Positions 12,074 through 24,301 of a stretch of 64,000 nucleotides of DNA are shown in pieces. The position numbers were made by a program, and so were the translations under genes. Source of the DNA: Cephalopachus bancanus (Eukaryota > Chordata > Mammalia > Primates > Tarsiidae); NCBI GenBank assembly GCA_027257055.1, contig JAPVLO010000074.1, positions 186,001 to 250,000 on the forward strand, written 5' to 3'. The notes under the pieces are model-generated. The model saw only the letters and a program-made list of their open reading frames with translations. It was not told the DNA's origin and did no database searches. Each line of letters starts with the position of its first letter. The stretch's first letter is position 1.

Positions 12074-12284
12074 GGCCTAGTGGTTCTCATCAGCAGGTGT
12101 TCTGGGGAACATTCTTCAATGCCTTGGGACATTTTTTGCTTGTCCAAGTTTAAGTAGGGATATTATAGGCACTAGTGTGTAAAGACACAAATGTTGCCTA
12201 ACATCTGACAAAACACAGAACAGCTGCCTGAAGCAAAAATGATCTGCCTAAAACGTCAGTAGTGCCAACATAGAGAAATTCTGA
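12074..12284 (+). mobile_element. MER5A-like hAT-Charlie DNA transposon relic
   Basis: The segment follows the non-autonomous MER5A order: AGTGGTTCTCA start, TGGGACATTTTTTGCTTGTC, AGTAGGGATATTATAGGCAC, ACAAATGTTGCCTAACATCT, AACGTCAGTAGTGCCAACAT, and GAGAAATTCTG end. The short terminal inverted repeats of the family (CAGTGGTTCT / AGAAAYTCTG type) are still visible. Non-coding; the family was mobilised by hAT transposases early in placental evolution. Confidence 0.8.
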
Positions 12285-13344
12285 TATAGACTGATTTCAA
12301 AATATTTTGCTCCTCTTAGCAAAAACTCCCATTTGCTCATTATCTCTCTTAGAGTAAAATCAAAACTCAAAGGCTTTAGAAGATCATGGGCCCCACAAAC
12401 TCTCTGATCTTTTCTGATGATGTTCCAACAAGGCCCACTCTTAGCTCAAAGCCTTTATATCTGATATTCCATTGGTCCACATGGATCATCCTTGGTTAAT
12501 TCGGCTTTTATTCAGCTATGTATACTTTCATAGAGAATCTTCATCCTTACCACCATCTGTCACTTACTCTCTTCTCGTGGTTATCAGGTTCAGAGCCCAA
12601 AACTGGAGTCTAATTTCTGAGAAGGCAAGGATACTTTGTACTTCTATATTTTCAGAAAGTGACTAGAATACATTGAATAGCCAAGACATATTTGTGAGGG
12701 AACAAATACTATTATTTAATAGATAATTTGGGTGACATATAAAGTACACTTATCTGACAACACATTTTGTTTTCTAAAACAAAAGATAGCCATATATTAA
12801 ATTGCATAACAATTTAAAAAAGACATAATTTCTAGGTAAATATGTATAAGGATACACTTATTTAAAGATTCAGAAAAAACAGTTAAGTTTGAGTTAAAAT
12901 ATCAAAAGTAGACTCTATTGTGAAATTATAGTGTTTTAGAAATGGCTAATTTAGAGATTATCTAACCAAAAAATTTCATTTTTAAAAGGAGACAAATCAG
13001 GCCAAAGTATTTTGACAAATTTCTGACACTGATCAAGTTTAGTTCCCTGTGTAACCCCTATATTAATTTATCTTCATCAAAAAGCTTTGAAATTTTTAGT
13101 AAGAATAAAAATATGATGAGTAAAGACAAGGATGTTGCTAAGAATTCTAATTGACACTGCTATCAAATTTACCCTTCTATGAGAATATATCTCCTATTTT
13201 TAACTGGACATCTTTCCCAGGTTCTCCTGCCACTTGGTGTGGTCAGGTAACTCCTTGATGGCCACTTTGCTATACTTTAAATGGATTTTGAATTTTGGGG
13301 ACATATCCTTAACATTTTTTTAATACTTTTTTTCTTTCATTTTT
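12285..13344. other. Unique intergenic DNA, no feature seen
   Basis: No repeat or gene recognised. The open frame at 12472-12666 has no features of a real protein. Confidence 0.45.
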
Positions 13345-13560
13345 AAAAGCCTCCTTGCTGGCTAACATGTGGACATAATGTTTGCACTGAACCAGCCATC
13401 TTGGATGACAAGGCCTCATTAGGAGTAGAGGCATACACTAGCAGCATGCTGAGATCCATGACACAATTCGGAACCATGCTAACTTTGGACTTCATTTGCC
13501 TAGATTTTCAGATGAGAAATGACTATACTTCTCTTATTCAAACAATGAATATTTTAAGTT
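13345..13560 (+). repeat. Ancient mammalian interspersed repeat, family unsure
   Basis: Words such as CCTTGCTGGCTAACATGTGG, CCAGCCATCTTGGATGACA, CTAACTTTGGACTTCATTTG and GATGAGAAATGACTATACTT run in the same order as a common ancient repeat that I know from human DNA but cannot name safely. An 82-codon frame (13401-13649) overlaps it and is probably chance. No terminal repeats seen. Confidence 0.35.
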
Positions 13561-14574
13561 CCCTACCAATTACAGCTAAACCTACCACAAATGCAAAGGA
13601 AAGAGTAAAGCAAAGATATGAAGGCAAATATAGTATCGTAAGTGTATGAAATAAGAGTCATGGAAAAATATTCATTTTGAATGTTTTTGAATTTTACTTG
13701 TACTTTCAAATTTTTAGAATTGCCAAATTACAAAGAGCCATTTGAAGAAAAGTGAAGATAAACTAAGAGTGTTTCATTAGTAATCTGTATGTGAACATAT
13801 AAAGGTATGGATTAAATTGATGGAACAATAGTTAAGAACAAATGTAAGGGGTTTGTTGAATTTTACAAGGAAAGAAGACAGTTAAAAAGGAGAAGACAAC
13901 AATGCTTTTTTTAAGTTTTGATAACTAAAGAATGGTAATACCACAAAAGAAAAAAACAGTTGACGTAAAAACTTGTGTTATTCAGTTTGAGTCTTGTTGG
14001 AGGATTTGAGAACAAGATCTCAAACGTTTGGAATAACATAATTCTTGTTAAATATGATGAAATTAGGAGTTATGTATTTTTTCACAACATTTAAAAAAAA
14101 CTATTATAGACTATTATATGCCACAAATCACTAACTGAAAAATTTCTAACTAATAGAACTAAGAAAGAAAATTGTTCAACTAAAACAGACTAGTCATTTA
14201 ATCATGCATACATTATATCTATTATATGCTATGTTGATTAGTTTTGCCATATGCTAGCACTTATCAGACACATAAGAGTGGTTCCAAAAGTTAAAGAAAT
14301 TAGTAGAGAATCCTACCTTATCAACATTTTTTGTTTTGTAAATTTATAAGTAATTACCATTTATTATACTAAGTTGGAAACATAATACTATTATATAAAT
14401 GTTATAGAATCGGTGTTCTACATGAGAATTTAAAATGCAATTTTGAATGGATTAAAATTATTTGGCCAGGTATTTTAGTTGCACTCGGTGCTTCCTTGAT
14501 AAATTTGGATCAGATACTATAAAATGACATTGTTGTTCATTAGTCATTGTCAAGAGTAGATTTATCATGCAGTC
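13561..14574. other. Unique AT-rich intergenic DNA
   Basis: No feature recognised. Confidence 0.45.
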
Positions 14575-14660
14575 TTCAACATTTATTGAGTGCTTACATT
14601 TCAGTAGTTATTGAAATAACTGAGATAGACTCTGGGAATACAATCCTCTGTAAGTCTTAA
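14575..14660 (+). repeat. Possible L2-type fragment
   Basis: ACATTTATTGAGTGCTTACA followed by CTCTGGGAATACAAT resembles the L2 3' region (TTTATTGAGCACCTACTATG...GCTGGGAATACA). It is short and diverged, so tentative. Confidence 0.35.
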
Positions 14661-16280
14661 CCCTTATTCTCAAGGTACTCAAAGTGTTTTATGAGATCCA
14701 TTAACTGATAATCTAAGATAAGATCTTTTGAAATAAATAGCCCTTATTATGAACAGAACGAACAGAAACTAAGCAGGACCTAAGACAGAGGTTATACAAA
14801 ATTAAAAGTCATAGCATTTGAATCAAACACTTATTTGCCCCAGTTTTAAAATTAACATAGTATTTCAAAGGTTCTGGCATGAACTTCATGGCAGATGCAA
14901 AATAGGAAGCATTCATATAATTTTAGATTGGTAATACTTAAACACATGGTAAAAGTTTTAGCATCTGTGGTAATACTCAACCACAAATTAATAAGTGCCA
15001 TAGAAGTGTTACTTTGATAATCACAAGACATTTTATGGTGAGTGTGGTTTTCAGATAGGGTTTGAAGGGCAAGTGGGAACTTGATATAATAAAATGAGCA
15101 GTGGAAACAGGGAGAGTTAGTTACAGATTGGGAAAGCAAAAGTGAATAAGGGAAAACCAAAAAATTTGTATTAACTCAAGTACAAAGTGGGAGTAATGAA
15201 TGAAAGAAACCTATGATTATTTAGATGGGGAAGATAATGAAATACTTTATATATCAGTCACTGATATATGAGTGATATAAAAGTTATATATGTTTTTCAG
15301 CTAAAATGTAATTTCAAAGATACTGTTTTTCAGAAAAGTAACATCATTTTGAAATATAAATTAGTTTTGAAAGAATCTGAAAGTGAGATGTGTAGGTGGA
15401 GCGATATAGACTGCTGAGGTAAACTTAACAGAACTTAGCAAGATATATAAATATAAAAGATACATAAATACTTAATTTATATACAGTAGTTTCTTGGCTT
15501 AGCTGACTCTTCTACTTTTAATAACAGTTTGACCAGAACTGAGCTTTCCTATCTTTCTATGGAAATATTTAACAGTTAGAGAATCAATTTCCTTGCTCTT
15601 ATAAAGCTCCCTGTTTTTGCAATTAAAAAAATTCTTACTACACTTTTTTTCTTCACCTGCTCAAAGCAAGGCCTTTTCTATAAAATAGTTTGATAGTGAA
15701 TTGAAATGAAGAACCACCTCACACACTGTTTTCAACATATATTAACAATAACAACTGTGAGATAAACTGTCCCTTAACTTTGTGGGATTTTCTAGGTTAG
15801 GATGTGTTTACTAATCCTGCATTTGGTCACTGCATTTCTGCGAAGCCAGTTAGAGAGAAACACCATGAAAATTCATCACTTGATGTATCCCTGTTGTATG
15901 TATGTGCTTTACACTTTCTACTTGAACTATTGCCGATATTTCTCCAGTCCCCCTCTGCCTCCTGTTACCAAAATCTGTCTCTTGACCTTATTTTCTCATA
16001 ATATTTTGTCTCTCAAGATGTATGCCCCACAACTACTTGACATTTTACTCTTCCTGATTCTGACATCTTGCCTCCCTTCCTCTACTTCATGACCTTTGCC
16101 ATGTCAAGTTGCCTTTGAAAATTGATTGAGAGCTTCTGAGTTTCTTTGGTCTTGAAATGCTCTTTTATTTGAAAAACAAATTTATTGTGCATTCTTAGCT
16201 GTGAACTTTCTTCACAATAATTCAGGCAACTGTTGAATTTTTCAGTCTGGATTTATAATGATATTATTAATGATTATTCC
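14661..16280. other. Unique AT-rich intergenic DNA
   Basis: A short palindrome TATATCAGTCACTGATATA sits at 15250-15268 (9-base arms, one-base centre). Overlapping frames at 15802-16092 and the minus-strand frame at 14852-15160 show no domain. Confidence 0.45.
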
Positions 16281-16284
16281 CAAT

Positions 16285-16560
16285 GGTCACTGTTTCAATT
16301 ATTTAGTCAACAAATATAGATTAAGCATTTTCAAAGTACAATGTGGGTACTCTAGGAGCTAAAGTGGATACTGAGAAATTACTAATATATAATCAAATAC
16401 TTCAAGGAATTGTCCTTATGTTCAAAGAAAATATTTGAATAGAAAACAATATTGTCAAGCAATGAATTCTAATGTTCATTAAGTGCTTTACATGATCTGA
16501 GAAACATGCCGAAATCTGTATAAAAATTATGAATTACGCATAATCCATTATCCAATGGAG
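16285..16560 (+). repeat. Possible L2-type fragment
   Basis: AGTCAACAAATATAGATTAA, GTACTCTAGGAGCTAAAG and, further on, TTAAGTGCTTTACATGATCT resemble successive blocks of L2 3' ends. Strongly diverged and interrupted. Confidence 0.3.
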
Positions 16561-17649
16561 GTCATCTCTCGTAGAAGACACATTGGATATGAATCCCATA
16601 CTTTTAGGTCAGTGGTTCAATTCTTTTTTTTGTACAACTTACATGATTTATTAAAAATTTGTAAGGAGTTATTCAGTCAACGTAAATAGTTTAGCTTTCC
16701 ATTATGTGATTGATTGTTTTATAATCTAAGTATTATAATACTAAAGATGATTCAGGCAACTGATGAGCAAGTCTCATCTAAAGGGTCCTTATTTTGTCAG
16801 ATGTGTAACTTGGTTAATGTAGTTGTATTGAAATCGATACATCTAAGATAAAAAGAGTATTATTCTATAATAAAGTGTGTTTTTACAGCTGTGAATAACA
16901 CTCAAAATAAATGGCTTTCAGAAAAAGAAGGAAGGCATAATCTTGCACACATTTCATTAGATTTATTCTTAAGAGTTTCATGTGTTTTGATAAATTATAT
17001 TATTATTTTTAAAAATTTGATTTTAAGTTATTCACTGATAATTGAGAGCATATATATAATATTCAATTGCTTTTATATTTGCTGTGTATACTGCAGCCTT
17101 CTTAAACTCACCTATTAATTTTATTAATATTATGAAAAATTCTTTTGGATCTTATATTTAGACATGCTGACTGTAAATTTAAAAAATCATTTTATTCCTT
17201 TTTTCCCAGTCTGTGGGTCACCTGCCTCAGTTTTCTCATTCTAAACTTGCTTGTGTTGAGCAAAATATTGAAGAAGTTTAGTTTCTTAAATGTTTGATGA
17301 TTTGGGAGGCATATTGAAATCAGTTAAGACCCGTCAATCTTTTTATTTTTTATTTGTATGATTCAGAGCACTTCAGTTTCATAAATGTTTATGCAAAATT
17401 TCATACTCAATACTTATACTTTACATATTGTAGAATTCTGAAACCTATTTAAACAGCAAACAATCAGGAATAAAATTCCAAATGACAACGTAGTTGATGG
17501 TCCAACTGAGTTTAGAGTGGAAATCAGATATGTCTGGAAATAATGACTAACTGATGAACAGAGAGAGAACGGGATATTTTGACGAAAAGATTTTGACTGG
17601 CTAGATGACTGCAATTGAGTAGATATTGTCTTAGATTGGACCAAAGGAC
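16561..17649. other. Unique AT-rich intergenic DNA
   Basis: No feature recognised. The open frames are short and lack domains. Confidence 0.45.
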
Positions 17650-18092
17650 ACTTATTGGGTTAAATGGTAGAATCTCCTGGAGGAAGCATGGGACTCCATA
17701 AAACACTGGGCAAAAGAAGTTGCTTCAGGACTCAGGTAGCAAACTCTGACTCTGAGGAAGCTATAAAGGCACTAGACAGCATGTGTTGGGGCACTGAGCA
17801 CGGAAATAAAGCAGTTCTGTTTTCACTTCTGGGATTTTCCGCCTTGGAATGACCCGGAAAATATGCTTTTTTTCTCAAAGCAGTAGGCCCAGTGTGATCT
17901 TCTTTCAGTGACTTCCTGGGCATCAGAAGGTCTGGAGCAGAGGGATATTTGAAAGTGGCTTGGGACTTCACCTAAAACTCTCAGAAATGCTTGATAAAAT
18001 TCCACTTGAAAAGGCCAGACTCTTTGTGCTATTCTAATGTGATAATGAAATTTTTGTTAATACTATAAACATAACTTAAAAAAAAAAAAACG
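17650..18092. other. Moderately GC-richer block of unknown origin, ending in an A-run
   Basis: Against AT-rich surroundings this block has overlapping short frames on both strands (for example 17664-17852 plus and 17732-17971 minus) and contains AATAAAG at 17805. It ends near a run of 12 A at about 18079-18090. It could be a decayed LTR or retrocopy. I do not recognise a family and no target-site duplication is clear. Confidence 0.3.
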
Positions 18093-18244
18093 CTCAATCT
18101 GGGTGGCCTGGAAAAGACTAGGTAACATTTTTTTATTCACCAAGCTTTAGGAGTTTGATGCAGTACTAATTCCAATTTAGGGGTATTAGGGGGCGCGGGG
18201 TTTATCTTGCCTCCTTGGTTTAAAAATGATTTAACTAGAAAGTG

Positions 18245-18665
18245 TTTTAACGTTTCAGCCTTTAGCTATGAGGGAGACACGAAAAACCCAAATTTATTTA
18301 TAAAAATTGTGTATTTTTTCTTACATGTTTAAGCTTCAGTCACCTTCAAAGTACTCTCCATTGGATGCAATGCACCTGTCAAGGCACTTTTCCACTGCTC
18401 AAAACATTTTTTGAACTCGTCAGTTTTGATACATTTCAGTGCTTCTACTGTTTTTGTTTCGCCTCTTACACATAGGCAAAATGTTTCCCTTTGAGGATTT
18501 TTTCCATCAGGGAAACAACCAACCAAAAAAGTTGCTCGGGTAAGATCAGGTGAACAGGGAGCGTGGGGCACGATGGTCATGTGTTTTTTTATCTAAAACT
18601 GCTGAACACTCAGCAAGGTGTGGGAAGGTGCGTCGTAAATCACCCATCATGAAATGGGCAAATGC
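18245..18665 (-). pseudogene. Mariner-family transposase relic (C-terminal half)
   Basis: On the minus strand, just upstream of the longest frame, the sequence reads like APSHTLLSVQQF, the mariner block around the second catalytic Asp. The 83-codon frame at 18580-18329 follows with IVPHAPCSPDL (family: PHPPYSPDL, which carries the third catalytic Asp). Further on come KCFEQWKSAL and ESTLKVTE, equivalent to the family's FxQWKxR...GxYFEGD end. Downstream, TTTATAAATAAATTTGGGT and GTGTCTCCCTCATAG resemble mariner 3' ends. The first half of the transposase is missing and the terminal repeats are unclear. It is decayed and inactive. Confidence 0.75.
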
Positions 18666-18910
18666 ATTGAAAGAATCTCCAAAAAAAAAAAAAAATTAAC
18701 AGAAGCCAAATGCAGCCTCTCACAACAATGCTAGCTGGTACACATGCTGATGGGTTCCTAGAACACTTACTTAGCTGCAGAAGCCTGTACTACAAAGGAT
18801 CTACCCTCCAAAAAATGGTTCCTGTTATTTCTTGTTCCCCACCGTCATATATTAGACGCTAAAGAACTGGCAGTGGTCTTGTGTACTTGTTCCTGAGGGC
18901 ATGTTTTTGT

Positions 18911-19570
18911 TTTTTTTTTTTTTGTTGTTCATTTAAACAATTTTATTTGACAGATGCTTTTACCAAACACACTACACACACTAAAAAAAACTAGGGAACA
19001 GAATCCCTGATTCTGCAATCACCCCACACCCAGGCCAGCAGTGGAAAGATGGGCTTTAGAAATATCATATATAGAGAAGCTCTGGAAAATGTGGAATGTT
19101 GACATACTTAAACATATCAGGAAAAACATCTAGGAGAAACACAAAGAGGCCCCTTTCAAAAAGTGAGGAAATGATGTTGAGATATTGACTGAAGTTGAAT
19201 AGAATAAAATACATAGAATTTCCTGATTTCCCATAGCTTACTCATGGTGCACAGAAATGCAAGATGTTTGTGCATTCTTTGGGTAGTAACATTCTGGTGC
19301 TGAGAGATTGGCCTGCTGATAGAGCGATAAAGTTGAAAGAAAAAAATCTACAGTGTTTGGGTACCTTAAGATTAGTAGCAAATGATGAAAACAGATTCCA
19401 GCAGTAAGTAACACCAGGAGGTGCCTGCTTCCAACTAAAGCCTGATGCATCCATTTAAACCTTGGTGGTCACCAGGTCAAGGAGTCAACTAAAGAAGAGC
19501 TGGTGAAAAACATGAACCAGGGACACATTCTCTCCCCTCACTCTGATGTCAACCTGTTTACCGGAATGCC
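18911..19570 (-). pseudogene. Possible processed pseudogene (retrocopied 3' UTR) of unknown gene
   Basis: On the minus strand the block ends with CAAATAAAATTGTTTAAATG, then about 12 A (T-run at 18911-18923). That is an AATAAA signal about 17 bases before an A-tail, as in a retroposed mRNA. No L1, Alu or LTR family is evident in the body. Two short frames (19238-19454, two phases) show no domain. The source gene is not recognised and no convincing target-site duplication was found. It could also be an unrecognised repeat. Confidence 0.4.
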
Positions 19571-21934
19571 ACTTTGAAGGTAGGTACTCAGGTATATGGG
19601 ACTCTGAGAAAGTGAGAATTCATGCAAATTATTTAAACAGGAGGGAGATATGCCTTTAGGGACCATCAAAAATATTGGATTTGATCAAGATTAACTTATT
19701 TGAATGAATTCGTGTTTTTAGTTGTTTTATTTCTCCACTAGCCTATAGAATTAGGACTAACAAGGGCATCGTATCACTGGGAAGTAAAACGAACAAACAA
19801 AAAGACAAAACCACAAAATAATCTATAAATTATTTAAAAACTGAAAATAGAGTGAAAATATTTTTACATATTAAATAAAGTAAATTATGTCAACTTCTCT
19901 GCATTATTTTTTCTTCAGAGGTAATCTGAGGGTGATTTCCCTACCAAAACTTAAAGCTTGCACTAACCAATAAAACAGATAATAAATGAAAAAACCCTCT
20001 GTATTTTCATGAAGCTTGTGTAACAAAAAACAATTATAAATGTATTTCCAGCCTAACCTCCTTTTAATAAGTTAATATATAAAGAAAGTCAATGTTGCCT
20101 AATAACTAAGTTACATTTCTTACATTCCAAACTTGAATTTTTGAAAATTAAATATTTGGATTTTAGTTGGGGTAAAATATCACAGTAACCATTTTTTATG
20201 TACCATTTTTAGTTGTAAGACTTTTAAATTAGCATGCTGTCTTGAGGAAAGGTTATATTTGCAATCTGTATCGGAAAGCAGAGTTTTCCTAGTGCAAAAG
20301 ACATTGATACACTGTAGCATATTTACACTGTCTAAGAGACTTCACCAATTACGCTGATTATAAAGGTCACTTGGATGGTTCCCACTCAGTTCAAGAAGCA
20401 TGAAATTTTCTATCACCATTCTGTTTAACATTGTTAGTCTCTGAAGTATTGTCGATTTTATTTTATTTAAAATACAATTGTATATTGAAAATGTCTTTTG
20501 AACACAGAGACTGTGAAGCTTTAAAACATACATTGAGGTATATGATTGAGCTATGTGAGGTATATTATGAAAATTATACTCAATTATAGAAGCTTATTAT
20601 TAATATCAGTTTAAAATAAATATCTCTTTACAATGTAGTTATCCATGTTTAACTTTTCTTTTCATATTAAATTTTATCATCCACTATATCCAGTGAATTA
20701 TTTAAAGAAATGGGCTAAAGAGAGAGTTTGGATACCTATTGAATGGCGCAATTAAACTTTTTTTAATGAGCCCTTAACTCTTGATTATTTTAGGCTCATG
20801 TGGAACATAGCATTGAATACATCAGCATGCAAGAGATATTATACAGGGTTTTAGCATTTAGTTAGTATCAAACTTTAAATTTTAATTTTCCTCCTATAAA
20901 TGCTGAACTTTTATAGCACATTACCTCATTTTATGGAAACTGATGACATTGAGTGCTATCTATTTCCATTAAGTGAGATAATGTGTCTTAAAATGATAGT
21001 CAAATAGTTTTTCATAGTTTGATTTTTTTTAACTACCTTTTGTTTGCAATCTTTTTCTGACACTTTAAATGGGGCTTAGTTCCTACTAATTTTATCATTT
21101 TCAATTGGAAAACAGCAGCTTCTCCCCACCCTGTGTTTCTAATGGAGCTTGAAATTAACATTGTGCTTTTGTTGTCATTTACTTTTTATTTTTGTGGTGC
21201 TGAAAAATTGGAAAATATTCTTAAGTTTTTTTAATAGAAAATATTACTTAGCATTCAAGTATGTCAACCAAATGAGAAAAATATTTTAAAATGCTAAACG
21301 TGGTGGATAGATTCTGACTTTGATTTTATCTAAGTACTGTAATTGGTTCTCATAAACGAAATGTAAATGACAACCAGGAAGACGTGAAGAGTTTGGTTAT
21401 TTTAATCTTTGGACGAATTCCTCTTCATTAAAATGAGGAACATTGTGTTCCTTAAATTAAAAGGGAAATGATCCCATTCCCATTCCCCTATTCAGATAGT
21501 CTGCTTATATCTGGCCGGATTTGAACATTAACCTTCAGAAGCTAATTTTCTACACTGGCTGTGTTGAAACTGCTAGTTATAGGATTTTGATTAGTGTGTA
21601 CTTAGTTTGTGCAGAGAAGAGGAGCTCAAGCATTACTGCATAGATTTAATACTAAATCTACTCCATTTTTTTTTCACTTATTGACCTCCTAAACACTCAG
21701 TCTCTTCAACTGCCTTGACTGAAAAGTGAATTAAGAGAGTCATTCTTTTTTGTGAAGATTCTGATTTATCTTTGATAATGTATTACCATATTTTAACACT
21801 TAGAACTGAATGGATGGAAATTAAATAATAATAATAATGTATCAATGGGGTATTTGTTCCTGACTTCTATTAGGAAATGTATTAGGGTCACTGATTTTAG
21901 CCAAAGGTTGTTGAGTAGTTTCAATCAGTCTAAA
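19571..21934. other. Unique AT-rich intergenic DNA
   Basis: Nothing recognised apart from a short (AAT)n tract at about 21823-21838. Confidence 0.45.
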
Positions 21935-22112
21935 GTGGTATCTTCAGTCTGGCTGCACGTCAGAACACATGGGGATCTGCAGTAAGTACTCATGCCAAGG
22001 TCCCACTGACTGAAAACATAATTTAGTTGATCTGACATAGTGCAGGCTGTGGCTAATATACATGTCTCCAGGTGTTGTCACTATCATGCAGAAGAGTTTG
22101 AGAACCCCCATC
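21935..22112 (+). mobile_element. hAT-Charlie-type DNA transposon relic (MER20/MER58-like)
   Basis: AGTCTGGCTGCACGTCAGAA, AAGGTCCCACTGACTGAAAA, and the ending AGAGTTTGAGAACCCCC follow the order of non-autonomous hAT-Charlie elements (GCATCAGAATCACCTGG...TTTGAGAACCACTG). The exact family cannot be set by eye. Confidence 0.6.
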
Positions 22113-23404
22113 ATAAAATATTAACAGCTTTTCTTAGCTTCTAAAACAACTGTACTAGCTACTTGGCTGAAGTACATTCAGAGGCCACCATTTGGGACAA
22201 CCTTCCTTACTCTTCTGTCCTTTTAAAGTTAGAGTGGCCACATCTATCCTTCACTTGAAATGGGTACAAGGTTTCTAGGGAGTGGTGGTTAGATCCGTGA
22301 CATTTATATTTATCAGTTTTCCCTTAAGAACTGATCAACAGTTCCTGTTATACTTACACCACCTCCAGGAAAGCTGAAAAAAAAAATGCCTTTTGCCTTC
22401 TAAAATTATTTTAAACATTTGCCCAGAGAGGACCCTTTATCTGAGGCACTCTGTACTTTTTATGGATTGGTAAAATCTGGGCATAATGTCCTTTAAAGCG
22501 TTAACTAAGGCCAGTTTTTCAAGCAAATTTTTGCCTAATGGCTTTAACAGCTGTCCACTCATTACTGACATGAGTGCAGGTATACAAGGAAGTGATGATG
22601 GATGGGGTAATTATAGTGAGGGTACAGCAGTTTTACAGTTAAAGTAGGTGTCCTGGCAAGATCCAAATTGGAGTTAATTACTCCCACCTATCTCAATAGG
22701 CTGAGTAAGTGCAAATTGACCAAGTGTCCTTGTTTCCCTGCTATATTAACAGGGGTGAGGATTGGGAAGGGCATGTGATGATTGAAGGTAAAGACAAGCA
22801 GGTCATTAGATAGAACATGAATATGCATCAATGATAAGGCACACGTTCCCACGGGATTGTCTTTATTAGGAATGCCCTCTTTCTTCTTTTTGAGCCAGTC
22901 TTGATCATTCTTTGCTTTTATTTTTTAAAGGTGGATTAAAGATTCTTTACTTCTAGATAAACTATGTTAACCCTTTCTAGTTACTTTAATTATTGTTAGT
23001 TTTGGAACGTCTTCCTATTGAATACAACTATGCACTTCATATGTAAAGTATGATAACTTTTTTATTCTTTAAAGATTTATAACAAAATTTTGTCTTGTAA
23101 GATGGAAAATATTTGATTAAAAGCCAGATTTTCTTCTTTACATTGTTAAGACATAGCACATTATCTATGTCATATAGATTGCAAGTTCGATTGGAGCATC
23201 ACAAGAATATGATAGTAAGACTGTAGGAATATGTGGACCAAGTACTTCTAAGTGGTTTTGAGGTCTGTATTGTAGCAACCTAATGTTCTTAGATATCAGA
23301 TTTTTAATTTATAAAATAAGCTCCTTTGACCCATAATACTCTATTGTGAGCTAAGAGCTATTCCTCTATAACTAGTTCTAGGGTGGCATCTCTCAGATCT
23401 TATG
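22113..23404. other. Unique intergenic DNA
   Basis: No feature recognised. Confidence 0.45.
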
Positions 23405-23459
23405 CAACTATACAATAATGCATCTATCTCATACAGATAGATGCATTATTGTATAGTTG
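23405..23459. repeat. 25-bp perfect inverted repeat with 5-base loop
   Basis: The left arm 23405-23429 begins CAACTATACAATAATGCATC and its exact reverse complement fills 23435-23459. The centre CATAC is at 23430-23434. All 25 bases pair. The flanking bases (G at 23404, A at 23460) do not extend the stem. No transposon family, terminal repeat or target-site duplication that would explain it is visible. It could extrude as a cruciform or fold in RNA from either strand. Confidence 0.95.
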
Positions 23460-23689
23460 ACTATGATGCTAATGAGGGAATAAGCAGGCTTATTTCTGTA
23501 CTTCTAATGCCCAATATGGTGCTCAAATCAAGCTCGAAAGTCAGAGAAATATTTTCAAAAAATAAATGTATTCCTTATGATTCTGTATTTCACAGCTTTG
23601 TTGATGATAAAGGGCACCTGGCATTTTCAAATCTTTCCTAATTGATGTCTAATGTGTAAGACCAAACCACATCTTTGAATATAAATTTG

Positions 23690-24075
23690 TACTCCAAATT
23701 CTTGCTAGGACCAAAGCTCCAAGTGTCCTCAAACCTTTTTTGATTAAGGTCCTGAAAACTAGAGAGCTATCCAGAGAACTTTTAGGGACTGGACCAAGCT
23801 CTGAGCCACCTGTATCCACTGGGAATGGAATGTGTTAAACCATAGGAATCCCTTGGAAACTTCAAAGCCATTTACCCGAGTCTACTACACCCAGGTCACT
23901 ATTCAAGTCTACTAACAACCAGGTCACTATTCCCACTATTTCTTTATATAAAACCCACCTGCTATTCAAGTAACATGGAGCCTGCAGCACCCTGCCAGAA
24001 TGATGTTCTCACAGCCTTGCTTCTTCTTCATGTCACTGACTCCTTGTTCAGTCTGGGCTGGCCTTTGAGGTGATG
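23690..24075 (+). other. Block with TATA-like box and a short tandem duplication; possible old LTR
   Basis: A 27-28 base unit is present twice in tandem: GTCTACTACACCCAGGTCAC followed by TATTC, then GTCTACTAACAACCAGGTCA followed by CTATTC, at about 23880-23933. TTTATATAAAACCC follows. The promoter-like order (tandem element, then TATA) and higher GC suggest a decayed LTR, but no family was recognised. Confidence 0.3.
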
Positions 24076-24301
24076 AAGAAAATGAGTATTGGGTTTTATT
24101 TTTATAAAGGATAAATGAGCCACACAAGTTTGCTGACCACACACAGGAAGAGTTAATTCAGATACTGGGTGATCATAATGTCCACACCACTTACTATAAC
24201 TCCAATTTTCATCAGGAAAAAAAAGTTATGGTTTCAATTTGATGGGAACAGAAATCATTGTTTACAAATTAATTTGTCATTCAATTAACAAAATTTGACC
24301 T

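Noticed and set aside
13401..13649. 82-codon frame with a start near CCATCTTGGATGAC
   Set aside because: Overlaps an ancient repeat and has no domain. Chance frame.
15250..15268. TATATCAGTCACTGATATA palindrome as a hairpin
   Set aside because: One-base centre cannot form a proper loop. The length is within chance for AT-rich DNA.
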